The notes under the pieces were generated by a model that saw only the letters and a list, made by a program, of their open reading frames with translations, was not told the origin of the DNA and made no database searches. A DNA stretch of 52,006 bases from Verrucomicrobium sp. BvORR034 (GTDB lineage: Bacteria > Verrucomicrobiota > Verrucomicrobiia > Verrucomicrobiales > Verrucomicrobiaceae). Position numbers and translations under genes: made by a program. Below are positions 36,101 through 43,235 of this stretch, piece after piece (the stretch's first letter is position 1; each line of letters opens with the position of its first letter). The DNA lies in the NCBI RefSeq assembly GCF_000739635.1, contig NZ_BATQ01000138.1:1-52006 (forward strand), in the 5' to 3' direction.

Positions 36101-36392
36101 GCGCATTCGGCGCATTCGGCGCATTGGTCTTGGCAGGAGCAGCGGGCTCATCGGCTTTGGTGGAATCCGATTGCCCAGGTTTTTCTTCGGACAGCCCTTC
36201 CAAAGGATCCTCCCAAAGCCGTTTGGAAATCGATCCGTCCCCTGCCTTGCCCGCCGACTCTGCTACAACATTGGAGGAAGGCGGGCGGGAACTGCGGAGC
36301 CGGGTCTCCTGGCCCACTACGCCCAGAAGTACGGCAATGATGGCAAAAATCTGGGTACCGAGCAGCCAGAGGCGGTTGGATTCTTGAGGCAT
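33144..36392 (-). CDS. Large membrane protein with receptor-like periplasmic region, unknown
   Basis: A 1082-residue protein of unknown function. An N-terminal helix (residues 8-27) is followed by an extracytoplasmic half of about 600 residues. That half includes a low-complexity run of Asn-Ala-Pro triplets near residue 90, coded by a 9-bp repeat. It also includes a segment (PKIAAVGVLGSDRWDKMLVL, PELPSAVFFTTDLDSLYFQR, NLVVASAAG) resembling the type I periplasmic-binding/receptor ligand-binding fold. The C-terminal 430 residues contain eight or so hydrophobic helices, with a basic cytoplasmic loop around 665-690. Plain reading is a receptor-like or transporter-like membrane protein. No catalytic motif was recognised. 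ATG 36392 begins the first helix cleanly. Confidence 0.78.
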   Translation of the reverse strand: MPQESNRLWLLGTQIFAIIAVLLGVVGQETRLRSSRPPSSNVVAESAGKAGDGSISKRLWEDPLEGLSEEKPGQSDSTKADEPAAPAKTNAPNAPNAPNAPNAPGISATEAPALLHEPSQAETISRDEAGQRISTLILTVAIDGEPTPEAKEVRLRSRYAISSALSAAGYWSKTQRMQNFRLLSAEHGKETDDAQSPAPGEVIGRSERFEFLGTGSPRGDVVTRRGDQTIKSACVVWLDKSRIAADKVPPSRIKDSLEAAFCSKGHIHSDQPGALRRVFFHLGDSDDYVDFAYSPTSEWRSRPAEAAAFETHFLRATIPDEAARQFARRLYGSTEDPGYWLRLWRPTLSDADTAKATVNELCLRVPRLKAERREGEPRPRVVILIESDTLYSRAITEELQKLFALKKVDLECRTYLRGLDGSQADQRRNADQGGTSRGGEHRYETPTFAISEPAQGTSQLDYLRLMAQHLAREESEPGKPKIAAVGVLGSDRWDKMLVLQAVRPELPSAVFFTTDLDSLYFQRDFQNFTRNLVVASAAGLVPRVPTGMPDITWRLPPLRDCYQTILVEQTWHALRGPRTEHPLDTGDRSARVYEIAAGQEVEQQPSPGDLPFLHWLNDTMAAWSRELYFLATFVGLGLLGCIMVVERQRRRLLEKEEGEVGSDLPSSNDTASAPAPRRKRSERLPSTSASRKEWCLKLVDELLNNTRLPSLANAVLITVKVLGTTSLVLLLAAFLFDWNLGLEDVAWASGTSIWPSILIRLVAFMLAISLLKTALRDQETRRRELDVALERHLEKAYDKVDVPIAISCWELLRQSVGLSPYRVPSNLPEGEPPRSMKKIFLLVRSQRTRLCRVAVFAVVYLLLCGWLFVRWPTFVPARGDFAFVVERFILLLGVAMYIVHLVFCIDLHLSALHLIRALKKLARLDRSPEFPPTLNWACILAIVADFTSSVGRTLLYPLMVLLLMIVSRFRIFDNWSMHPSLMITFGLGAVSLLGISLVLVFAARELRQLCLSVVKEKRQHFAPRDAAAAKAHEDELVEIEKLSAGAFARWYEQPVVVALVSFIGVFGSTAVAEPLVRLLVGG

Positions 36393-36878
36393 GACTCAGG
36401 CGGGAGGAGCCGGAACGAGGACGTCCAGGCTGGTGCAGAGCCACCCCGTAGCAGGTAACCACGGCCGGAAGAACGGCGAAAGGGAGCTCCCGCACCACCG
36501 TGGGAAAGAATCCAGGCGCATGCAGACTCCCATCTCGACCGCGCCCAGCTACCGTGGTGAGATCCTACGCGGCGACCAGTGTGATGAAAAAACGGGTGGT
36601 TCTCAGGTGGCGTTGGATGTCGCCTGTCGTTCAGCAATTCTTTGATGGAGAACGCCCGGAGGACGTGGAGTCAGTCTCGTTAGAAATTATAACCGTTGCA
36701 TTTTTCATTGTCAAGACCATGGAACGGCTGTGCCTCTCGCGACCCACTGCCGTCTGGGTGAGAATCCCTTCTTCAGAGAAACCGTGGCGGATGCCGCCTC
36801 CAGGCCCCTGCTCCGCCTGCTGTACGCCGCTCGATAGGACTTGCCCGACTGGAGCACATTGGAGAGGATGTCGCCGAC
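36393..36878. other. Intergenic region, no gene seen
   Basis: About 485 bp separate the divergent 1082-residue membrane protein gene and a small membrane protein gene, so it should hold both promoters. An A/T-rich patch (36684-36720, with TTATAACC and TTTTTCATTG) is the most promoter-like part. No palindromic REP was recognised here. Confidence 0.5.
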
Positions 36879-37298
36879 ATGAAAAACGCTCGCGTCCGCC
36901 ATTGGATCTTCAGCGCCATGATCTTGCTGAGTGCTGTGAGCCTGCCGTTAACCGCCCTATTGGCGGGCGGTATTGCCCGTGTCGCATCGCAAGGGTTCGT
37001 TGCCTATCACGGTGGTCGCCCCATGCCCGCGCTCACCCAGATCCTGGTGACCAATCAGTCTGGCTCGAATACGCCAGCGATCTGTGCGACAGCCTTTGCC
37101 CTGGCCATGGCCGTGGTGGGCATCCAGTCTCTGCGAGATCCGGAATCTGGACATGGGTCGGATCGCCTCGTGCACGCCTTCCTTTGTTTCATCGGTCCCG
37201 CGTTGTCGCTGATGTATCTGGTGCTGGTGCTGCTGGCGATAGCGATGCCGCTGGTCAGCAAAGGGACCGTGATGGTGCCGCTGCAGGTGGACCCGTGA
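36879..37298 (+). CDS. Small polytopic membrane protein, unknown
   Basis: A 139-residue protein with three hydrophobic segments: FSAMILLSAVSLPLTALLAG, TPAICATAFALAMAVVGIQS and LCFIGPALSLMYLVLVLLAI. A short basic N-terminus (KNARVRHW) suggests the start faces the cytoplasm. No family is recognised. It has the upstream gap to itself and no partner on its strand. Confidence 0.6.
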   Translation: MKNARVRHWIFSAMILLSAVSLPLTALLAGGIARVASQGFVAYHGGRPMPALTQILVTNQSGSNTPAICATAFALAMAVVGIQSLRDPESGHGSDRLVHAFLCFIGPALSLMYLVLVLLAIAMPLVSKGTVMVPLQVDP

Positions 37299-37608
37299 GA
37301 CGGTGGCATATACAGCTTGTCGTGCCATACTTTGGCTTGTCAGCGATGGCCTTGCGTGGGCTTGACTGAACAGTCCCGCATGCGGGACTGTGTTGGCTTG
37401 GGCTGGCGCATGCGTGGTTCCCGGGGGATTGATTCGACCGGTGAAGGCGCTGAAGATAGAGATGGCTTTGTCGGCAGGATAAATGGCAAGCAAATGCCCC
37501 AATCAATCGCCTGTAGGCAAGACAAATAGCTTGGGTCATGGGCTCGTCGCTCCACTCCCAAAACTTTCCCCTGCTCTTCACCGGAGTCGCCGCATCCAGC
37601 TCAACACC
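37299..37608. other. Intergenic region with a 22-bp palindrome
   Basis: About 310 bp between convergent genes. The only clear structure is the palindrome at 37370-37391, listed separately. No gene is supported. Confidence 0.5.
37370..37391. repeat. 22-bp perfect palindrome
   Basis: A perfect palindrome with centre CCCGCATGCGGG, flanked by ACAGT and ACTGT. It shares its core with the GGAG-headed palindrome at 19723, but lacks the TACTCC tail. It could serve as a terminator for the convergent genes, though no T-run follows. Confidence 0.65.
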
Positions 37609-38118
37609 TCACACGTCAGTTGTTTCCTCTATCTTAAGCTCTTTCAGAAGCGTCCTCATCTCCTCCTTCTTGAGGAGACTATCAGTCCAGAAGTCAAACA
37701 ACTCCCCCTCCCAGTTGCAGAGAATGGTCCGTTCCAACGGACAATACAGATAGCACGACCAGGCGAATGAGGTTGCGAGGCTGAAAAGCGCCACACCAGC
37801 CTCCCCACTGCTGGCTGGCAGCACATGTCCGGGAGCTTCGCGCAGCGCCCGATATTCCCCAGCTCCGGCCCGAATGCCGGCAATGGCCACCATCTGGCTC
37901 TCCTGATAGAGCCCCCAATCGGTGAAATGGATCAAGGTCTCCGCCTCCGGGATAATCCGATTGTAAAACTGACGAACAAAGTTCTCCAACGCGAGGAAGC
38001 TCTTTGGCACGGAAAACTGGAGATAGTGGTCCGGCACAACTTCCCCACGATACGGATCTTCAGGCAACTCCTGTTTGAGCAACCAACCGGAAATTTCACC
38101 AACACTGATACACTTCAT
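37609..38118 (-). CDS. Small cytosolic protein, possibly immunity-like, unknown
   Basis: A 169-residue protein from ATG 38118 with no signal peptide or membrane helix. Aromatic and acidic residues are frequent (YLQFSVPKSFLALENFVRQF, ETLIHFTDWGLYQESQM, CYLYCPLERTILCNWEGELF). The C-terminus ends with a charged helix (LLKKEEMRTLLKELKIEETT). This mixed alpha/beta, acidic, stand-alone profile is that of immunity or SUKH-type proteins, and an Imm22-like gene lies three genes upstream. The family is not identified, and the immunity idea rests on context and composition. Confidence 0.6.
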   Translation of the reverse strand: MKCISVGEISGWLLKQELPEDPYRGEVVPDHYLQFSVPKSFLALENFVRQFYNRIIPEAETLIHFTDWGLYQESQMVAIAGIRAGAGEYRALREAPGHVLPASSGEAGVALFSLATSFAWSCYLYCPLERTILCNWEGELFDFWTDSLLKKEEMRTLLKELKIEETTDV

Positions 38119-38202
38119 CGTGAGTTGCCCAGTTCGCACCTCAAAGTGGATGACTCGTCACGTTTGCCATGTCGATCCAATCGGACTGTCAGAGCATACA
38201 CC

Positions 38203-38463
38203 TCACCGTTCCAATCCCAAAGCCGCCCGATGTTCTTCAATGGATGGCGCAATCGTCAGGCTACCGCACTTGGTGCAATAGAGACCTTTGGCGCTCCGGT
38301 CTGGCTCCATGAAGGGCATCCAATTTTTACCCTCCAACCGGATCTGCAGTTGCGAACTCCCGAAGGAAGTCGCCAGAACGTTTCCCCAGGTGCGGTTGAG
38401 CGCAGCCTCCACCTCAACAAGGAGATCACCACAGACGGGGCATTGAGTCGGTGTTTCAGACAT
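38203..38463 (-). CDS. DUF6487-like zinc-ribbon protein
   Basis: An 86-residue protein with two CxxC knuckles, CPVCGDLLVE near the start and LYCTKCGSLTI later, separated by a segment with a conserved tryptophan (GKNWMPFM). This is the pattern of DUF6487 (PF20097), small proteins with a zinc ribbon and unknown role. It lies 84 bp upstream of the 169-residue protein on the same strand, probably in one transcript. Confidence 0.75.
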   Translation of the reverse strand: MSETPTQCPVCGDLLVEVEAALNRTWGNVLATSFGSSQLQIRLEGKNWMPFMEPDRSAKGLYCTKCGSLTIAPSIEEHRAALGLER

Positions 38464-38499
38464 GATGTTGCCTCAATGAGGGTTTCGATCCCCTGCTGA

Positions 38500-38691
38500 C
38501 TACCACTCCCCGAACATCGACGACAGCAGAAGCACAATAGCTACAGCCCAAAGCCAGAACCAGATGATCCCGACAAAGTACAGGAGGACCACATTGATGC
38601 CAAGGCCGATGAGTCCGTACACCAGTCGTTGGCGACCCAGAGTGTCGGTGAACCATTCAAGCATGCCAGAATATGATGCACGTTTCTCCAT
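38500..38691 (-). CDS. Very small membrane protein, unknown
   Basis: A 63-residue frame from ATG 38691; ATG 38664 gives 54 residues. It has two adjacent hydrophobic stretches (LVYGLIGLGINVVLLYFVGI and WFWLWAVAIVLLLSSMFG) and an amphipathic N-terminus. It lies 36 bp upstream of the zinc-ribbon gene, in the same direction. Support is from hydrophobicity and operon-like spacing only. Confidence 0.5.
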   Translation of the reverse strand: MEKRASYSGMLEWFTDTLGRQRLVYGLIGLGINVVLLYFVGIIWFWLWAVAIVLLLSSMFGEW

Positions 38692-38789
38692 GCGCAAGGG
38701 TGATGCGACCACTGGCAGCCTTCGCCTTCCACCGCACCGGCAGAGCCTCATGCTTCATGGCATTTGAAAGGCACGGACTCGTCGGCACA

Positions 38790-39149
38790 TCACTCTTCAC
38801 CCCACCCTGGGAAGCTTCCCAGAAAGGCCAGCCCGCCCCATTGATCCGGAGCCCCGCTGCACTCCAGATCATAGCAGACCAGAGCACCATTGGCTTTCGT
38901 CAGCCCACGCACGGCTGCCGCTGCCACCGCGGCAGCAATGAAGGTCTCCCACCCGGAAAAGCCGGTCAGCAACTCAATCATTGGCACTTCCTCCTCCTCA
39001 TATGCCGCCTCGCAAATGTCAACGATGTCCGTGTCCTCAGGAAGCTCGGATTCGACACTATCGGCCACAGACTCTTCAAAATCGTCTTCCGTCGAGAAGG
39101 TGCCTATCCAAACGGATACCGTCCTGTCGGCGGGGTACGTGATTTTCAT
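38790..39149 (-). CDS. Imm22-like immunity protein
   Basis: A 119-residue acidic cytosolic protein. The N-terminal RTVSVWIGTFSTEDDFEE matches the V-S-x-W-x-G-x-F-x-S/T-x-x-x-F opening of Imm22-type immunity proteins, and the acidic middle (DIVDICEAAYEEEEVPM) and IELLTGFSGWETFI correspond to the later conserved D/E-rich and LL-x-G-x-S/SW-x-x-F positions. Such proteins neutralise polymorphic toxins delivered by secretion systems. No toxin gene is seen beside it. ATG 39149 was chosen; the frame runs on upstream without similarity. The assignment rests on these spaced matches and was not searched. Confidence 0.65.
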   Translation of the reverse strand: MKITYPADRTVSVWIGTFSTEDDFEESVADSVESELPEDTDIVDICEAAYEEEEVPMIELLTGFSGWETFIAAAVAAAAVRGLTKANGALVCYDLECSGAPDQWGGLAFLGSFPGWGEE

Positions 39150-39463
39150 GGCGTGATTCAGTGTGGTGTATCCGTCGCAGTCTGCACAAGGTTGCAGCGC
39201 CCCCTTCAGGTCAGCACCGTTCGCCCACCAAAGCTTCACACCCCCATTCTTACAACCGGAAAGAAACCGCGTTGCTCGCATGCACCAATGCCGAAGCATC
39301 TTCAAGTCAACGTCCCAGGTGTCACAACCTCACAACGAGGCAGCGCTTCCCGCTCCAATGCACATTCCCCGACTGGGACCGTGCCTAAAAAAAACGCGGA
39401 CCGCATCTCTGCAGCCCGCGCCCCGGATCAGTCATCCCAATCCAAAATCAAAAATCGCCGCTT
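39150..39463. other. Intergenic region, no gene seen
   Basis: About 315 bp between the immunity-like cluster and the end of purQ. A poly-A patch (CTAAAAAAAACG at 39385-39396) is visible, and no perfect hairpin was recognised. It should contain the purQ 3' end processing signals and the promoter of the immunity-like cluster. Confidence 0.45.
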
Positions 39464-40174
39464 CTACACCGCCTCGCGCACGCTCTTGAACATGTAGTAC
39501 CCCCAGCCGTGGTCGGCATCGCCGTTCCAGTCTGGGTCGTAGTGGTGCTTCTTGAACAGGAAGCGCTCAGGGTGAGGCATGAGGCCGAAGACGCGGCCGG
39601 TTTCATCCTGAAGACCAGCAATCTGCTGGCTGCTGCCGTTCACATCGCTGGTGTAGAGCAGCGCGGCGCGGCCGTTCTGCACGTACTCGCCGGCGGCGTC
39701 ATCGATGCCGACGAAGCGACCTTCTGCATGTGCCACGGGTAGCTCGAACTCATCCGGCAGGCCTTGAAGGTAGGGGCTGGAGGCATTCTTCTTCAGACCC
39801 GCCCAGCGGCAGATGAAACGGCCGCTGGTGTTGTGAATAAGGCTGCCTTCCGGAAGGAGGTGAAGCTGCGTGAGGATCTGAAAGCCGTTGCAGATGCCCA
39901 GCACGTGACCGCCACGGGACACGAACTGCTGCAGTCCGTCACCCACTTTGGCCAGCGTGTTGAGCTTGGCAAAGCGGCCGGACATCACGTAGTCCCCGTA
40001 GCTGAAGCCACCGGAGAAGACCACGAGCTGGGTATTGTCCAGAGCATGGGGTTCGAGGAGGGCGATGGGCAGCACCTGGGTCTCAAAACCCACCGCCTCA
40101 AGGGCGCGGGAGGTCTCGGCGTCACAGTTCGTGCCGGGGTATTTCAGTAGTAGGGCGTGAGGCCGTTTTGCCAT
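39464..40174 (-). CDS. purQ: FGAM synthase, glutaminase subunit
   Basis: A 236-residue PurQ, a class I glutamine amidotransferase feeding ammonia to PurL. The nucleophile is the cysteine in GGHVLGICNGFQILTQL, and the other triad members lie in LMPHPERFL (His, Glu). The N-terminus KYPGTNCDAETSRALEAVGF is typical. The start overlaps the end of purL by 31 bp, so the two are coupled. Length matches PurQ in species with separate PurS, PurL and PurQ. Confidence 0.96.
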   Translation of the reverse strand: MAKRPHALLLKYPGTNCDAETSRALEAVGFETQVLPIALLEPHALDNTQLVVFSGGFSYGDYVMSGRFAKLNTLAKVGDGLQQFVSRGGHVLGICNGFQILTQLHLLPEGSLIHNTSGRFICRWAGLKKNASSPYLQGLPDEFELPVAHAEGRFVGIDDAAGEYVQNGRAALLYTSDVNGSSQQIAGLQDETGRVFGLMPHPERFLFKKHHYDPDWNGDADHGWGYYMFKSVREAV

Positions 40175-42579
40175 AGCGGTTTGAGTTCGGAAATGGAGGC
40201 GTTGATGAAGGTGTTTTCGTCGTCGATGATGACGAGCTGGCCGTCAGCAGTGGTTTCACCGATGGCGGTGAAACCGAGGGACTCGGCGAGAGCGGCATGC
40301 TCGGGGGCCACCTCGAAGACGACGCAGGCCGGCGTTTCGCCAAAGAGGTACTCAGCAGGCTGAAGTTCCACGGTGGTGGGAATATCGCCCAGATTGACCT
40401 TGATGCCGGCTTTGCCGGAGAAGGCCATTTCTGCCAGCGTGACAGCCAGGCCGCCTTCGCTGATGTCATGGGCAGAGAGCACTGCCCCCTTCTGGACGAG
40501 CTGGAAGTAATTCTTGTAAGTCTCGAACGCCGTTTGTTCATCGAACTCCGGCGCATTCGGGAAAACAAGGCCGTCTTCCTCAGGATCCTCGGAGCCCTGC
40601 ATGACCATGCGGGCGAAGACACTGCCGGCGAGGCCGCTGGCCAACTGGCCGAGCAGGAAAAGCTTGCTGCCCACCTTGCGCAGGCTGGAGCCCACGACGT
40701 GCGAGGCCTCCTCCACCACGCCGAAGCCACTGACAAGCAGGGTGCACGGGATGGAGATCGGACCTTCGTCGGTCTTGAAGTAGTTGTAGAAGGAGTCCTT
40801 CCCGGAGACAAACGGCGCACCGTAGATCTCGGCGGACTGGGCCATGCCCTTGGTGGTCTCCACGAGCGCGCCCAGTTCATAGGCGTCGTCCGGGTTGCCC
40901 AGGCAGAAGTTGTCCAAGATCGCGATGCGGTCCGGATTGGCTCCCATGGCCACGAGCTGGCGGATGCACTCGTCCACACAGGCGCGGCCCATGAGGTGCG
41001 GGTGGGTCTTGCCCAGTTCCGGCAGGAGCGAGAGCCCCAAAGCCACGAGCTGGTTGCTGCCATCCACGCGGATCACAGAGCCATCCTGCGGAGCATCCCC
41101 CGTGGCACCGGCCAGAGGTTTCAGGAAAGTATTCCCCTGCACCTCGTGGTCGTACTCACGGATGATGGGTTCACGGGAGACAATGGCGAAGTCCGAAAGC
41201 ACGGCCTTGAGCATCTCATTGCCCGCCTCGGGCTCTTCAAAGGAGATGTAGCAGCCTTCTTCATCGGCATCCACGTTCTGCCACTCAGTCTTGAAGTGGC
41301 GGCGGGGAGCTTCGTGCAGCTTGCGGCAGTCGAGCTCGCACACCATTTCACCATGGTGCTTCACCTTAAGAATTCCGGTGCCATCGGCCTTGGCCAGCAC
41401 ACAGAGTTCTGTTTCGTAGATGTCAGCGAGCTTTTGCATCTCCGGGAGATCTTTCTCCTCGATGGCGATGACCATGCGCTCCTGGGACTCACTGATGAAC
41501 ACCTGCCAGCTCTCGAGATCGGGAGCTTTGAGCGGGGCGTTTTCCAGCCACACTTCACCGCCGGTCTCGCTGAGCATCTCACCTGCCGCGCTGCTGAAGC
41601 CGCCCGCACCGCAGTCGGTGACGAACTGGATCAGCCCCTTGGCACGAGCAGCGAGAATGAAGTCGGCGACTTTCTTCTCTTCAATAGGGTTGCCAATCTG
41701 CACCGCCGTCTGGTCTTCCTCATGGCTGGCGGTGGTGAGGGACACGCTGGAGAAGGTGGCGCCCTTCAGGCCGTCGCGGCCGGTGCGACCGCCCGCGGCG
41801 ATGAGCACATGGCCGGGCTTCACTTCCTTCTGGATGTCCTTGATCGGGATCACGCCCATGGTGCCGCAGAACACCAGGGGATTGTAAATATAGGTATCGT
41901 CGAACTGGATGGCCCCGCTCGTGGTGGGGATGCCCATCCTGTTGCCGTAGTCGCGCACACCGCGCACCACCCCACGCATGACGCCGAGGGGGTGGATCAC
42001 GTCCTTGGCTAGGATGTCCTCCTGCTGGGTGTCAGGGGGTCCAAAGCAGAACACGTCGAGTGAGGCGATAGGCTTGGCTCCCTTCCCGGCTCCCAAGATG
42101 TCACGGATCACGCCACCGAGGCCTGTGTTGGCACCAGCGTACGGTTCGATGGCACTGGGGTGATTGTGGGTCTCCACCTTCAGGCAGACTGCCAGCTCAT
42201 CATCCAGCTTCACAAAGCCCGCGTTGTCCGTGAAGGCGCTGAGCACGAAGTCTGGCTTCTTGGCGATGATGCGCTCTGTGACCTGCTTGATGTAGGTCTT
42301 GAAGAGGCCGTCCACCACCTCTGACTGGCCGTCAACGGTGTGCTCAATGCGGGAGCCGAAGATGCGGTGTTTGCAGTGCTCGCTCCAGGTCTGGGCGATG
42401 ACTTCCAGCTCGACATCGGTGGGCTCGCGGTTTTCCGCTTTGAAGATCGCCTGCACGGCCAGCATGTCCTCGCGGGAGAGCGAGAGCTTGGAGCGCTGGC
42501 TGAGAGCGAGCAATTCATCACCCGACAACCCGGAGATGGGAACGTGTCGGTAAACAGCTTTGGGAGTGGGGTCGGGCAT
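40144..42579 (-). CDS. purL: FGAM synthase, large ATPase subunit
   Basis: An 811-residue PurL of the short (no glutaminase) class, amidating FGAR to FGAM with ammonia from PurQ. Recognisable blocks are SEHCKHRIF, ETHNHPSAIEPYAGANTGLG, GGRTGRDGLKGATFSS, a second half with HDISEGGLAVTLAEM and the AMGANPDRIAILDNF segment. It is slightly longer than the usual 730-750. It follows the PurS-like gene by 24 bp, completing the three-subunit complex. Confidence 0.97.
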   Translation of the reverse strand: MPDPTPKAVYRHVPISGLSGDELLALSQRSKLSLSREDMLAVQAIFKAENREPTDVELEVIAQTWSEHCKHRIFGSRIEHTVDGQSEVVDGLFKTYIKQVTERIIAKKPDFVLSAFTDNAGFVKLDDELAVCLKVETHNHPSAIEPYAGANTGLGGVIRDILGAGKGAKPIASLDVFCFGPPDTQQEDILAKDVIHPLGVMRGVVRGVRDYGNRMGIPTTSGAIQFDDTYIYNPLVFCGTMGVIPIKDIQKEVKPGHVLIAAGGRTGRDGLKGATFSSVSLTTASHEEDQTAVQIGNPIEEKKVADFILAARAKGLIQFVTDCGAGGFSSAAGEMLSETGGEVWLENAPLKAPDLESWQVFISESQERMVIAIEEKDLPEMQKLADIYETELCVLAKADGTGILKVKHHGEMVCELDCRKLHEAPRRHFKTEWQNVDADEEGCYISFEEPEAGNEMLKAVLSDFAIVSREPIIREYDHEVQGNTFLKPLAGATGDAPQDGSVIRVDGSNQLVALGLSLLPELGKTHPHLMGRACVDECIRQLVAMGANPDRIAILDNFCLGNPDDAYELGALVETTKGMAQSAEIYGAPFVSGKDSFYNYFKTDEGPISIPCTLLVSGFGVVEEASHVVGSSLRKVGSKLFLLGQLASGLAGSVFARMVMQGSEDPEEDGLVFPNAPEFDEQTAFETYKNYFQLVQKGAVLSAHDISEGGLAVTLAEMAFSGKAGIKVNLGDIPTTVELQPAEYLFGETPACVVFEVAPEHAALAESLGFTAIGETTADGQLVIIDDENTFINASISELKPLWQNGLTPYY

Positions 42580-42603
42580 GTGAAAGGGAGGAGGAAATAA
42601 AAA

Positions 42604-43056
42604 TCAAGCCGCCGTCTTCAGGACGACTTCCCAGGTGTGGATGGCCGGGTTCACGATGTCGCGAACAAACACGGAGGAGTCCGCGCCTTCACCGAACACG
42701 TAGATGCGGGTCTTGAGCGTGAGTTTCTTGAGCTCGAACCCGGGTTCCGCGAGCTTACGGTAGTAGTTGAGGATCGTCTCCTTCTCCAGGTCCAGAGCGC
42801 CGCCCTTCATCCCGTAGTCGAGAATGAAGGTGGTGTTGTCCCAGAGCGGCAGGCCGTCGTTGTGGTACTCCTGGCTGATGGGGTCCACCAGCACCTTCTG
42901 CACAAAGGCGTCCAGCGCCGCCTCACTGCCATCATACTCAAACAGGTACCGCGTGGTGCGGCGGAAGGTGAGCGGATGGGCTGGCGGAGCGTAGAGCAGC
43001 GACTGGGCATTGCCCTCGCTCTCAAACTTGCCGGTGATTTCGTAGGTCTTGGTCAT
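42604..43056 (-). CDS. PurS-like FGAM synthase subunit, probably duplicated domain
   Basis: A 150-residue protein immediately upstream of purL, where purS stands in PurSLQ organisms. Classical PurS is about 80 residues; this has two related halves. The first contains RTTRYLFEYDGSEAALDAFV and KVLVDPISQEY, and the second LDYGMKGGALDLEKETILNY and VRDIVNPAIHTWEV, both ending in a PurS-like 'NPxI-x-x-[WY]' element. A fused or duplicated PurS is therefore likely, matching the pseudo-dimer of the large eukaryotic-type enzyme's N-terminal region. Position and these motifs support the call, but similarity to known PurS is limited. Confidence 0.65.
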   Translation of the reverse strand: MTKTYEITGKFESEGNAQSLLYAPPAHPLTFRRTTRYLFEYDGSEAALDAFVQKVLVDPISQEYHNDGLPLWDNTTFILDYGMKGGALDLEKETILNYYRKLAEPGFELKKLTLKTRIYVFGEGADSSVFVRDIVNPAIHTWEVVLKTAA

Positions 43057-43089
43057 GAAGGAAAGGGAGCGAATGACAGAGTTCTTTTA

Positions 43090-43207
43090 GACAGAATTAA
43101 CAGCATTTATGGAATTGAGGTTTGACTACCAGTACAGCGAGCCACGAGAGACATTCGCGAGGTCCTGGGGGCTGAGTTCAATTCTGTTATTTCCGTTAAT
43201 TCTGTCT
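43090..43207. repeat. Imperfect inverted repeat between purC and the PurS-like gene
   Basis: The left arm AGACAGAATTAACAGCATTT starts at 43090. The reverse complement of 43178-43207 starts AGACAGAATTAACGGAAATA, matching at 13 of the first 13 bases and partly afterwards (GAATTGA in both). The 118-bp unit is A/T-rich at the ends and GC-rich inside, and could fold into a long hairpin. It might be a second MITE-like insertion or a regulatory hairpin inside the purine operon. Confidence 0.6.
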
Positions 43208-43235
43208 GATTTTTCAGAAGTGCTTCGCCTTGGAA

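Noticed and set aside
33144-36392. The large membrane protein as a sensor kinase or ABC transporter
   Set aside because: No kinase, HAMP, Walker A or ABC signature was found; only a weak resemblance to periplasmic ligand-binding proteins remains.
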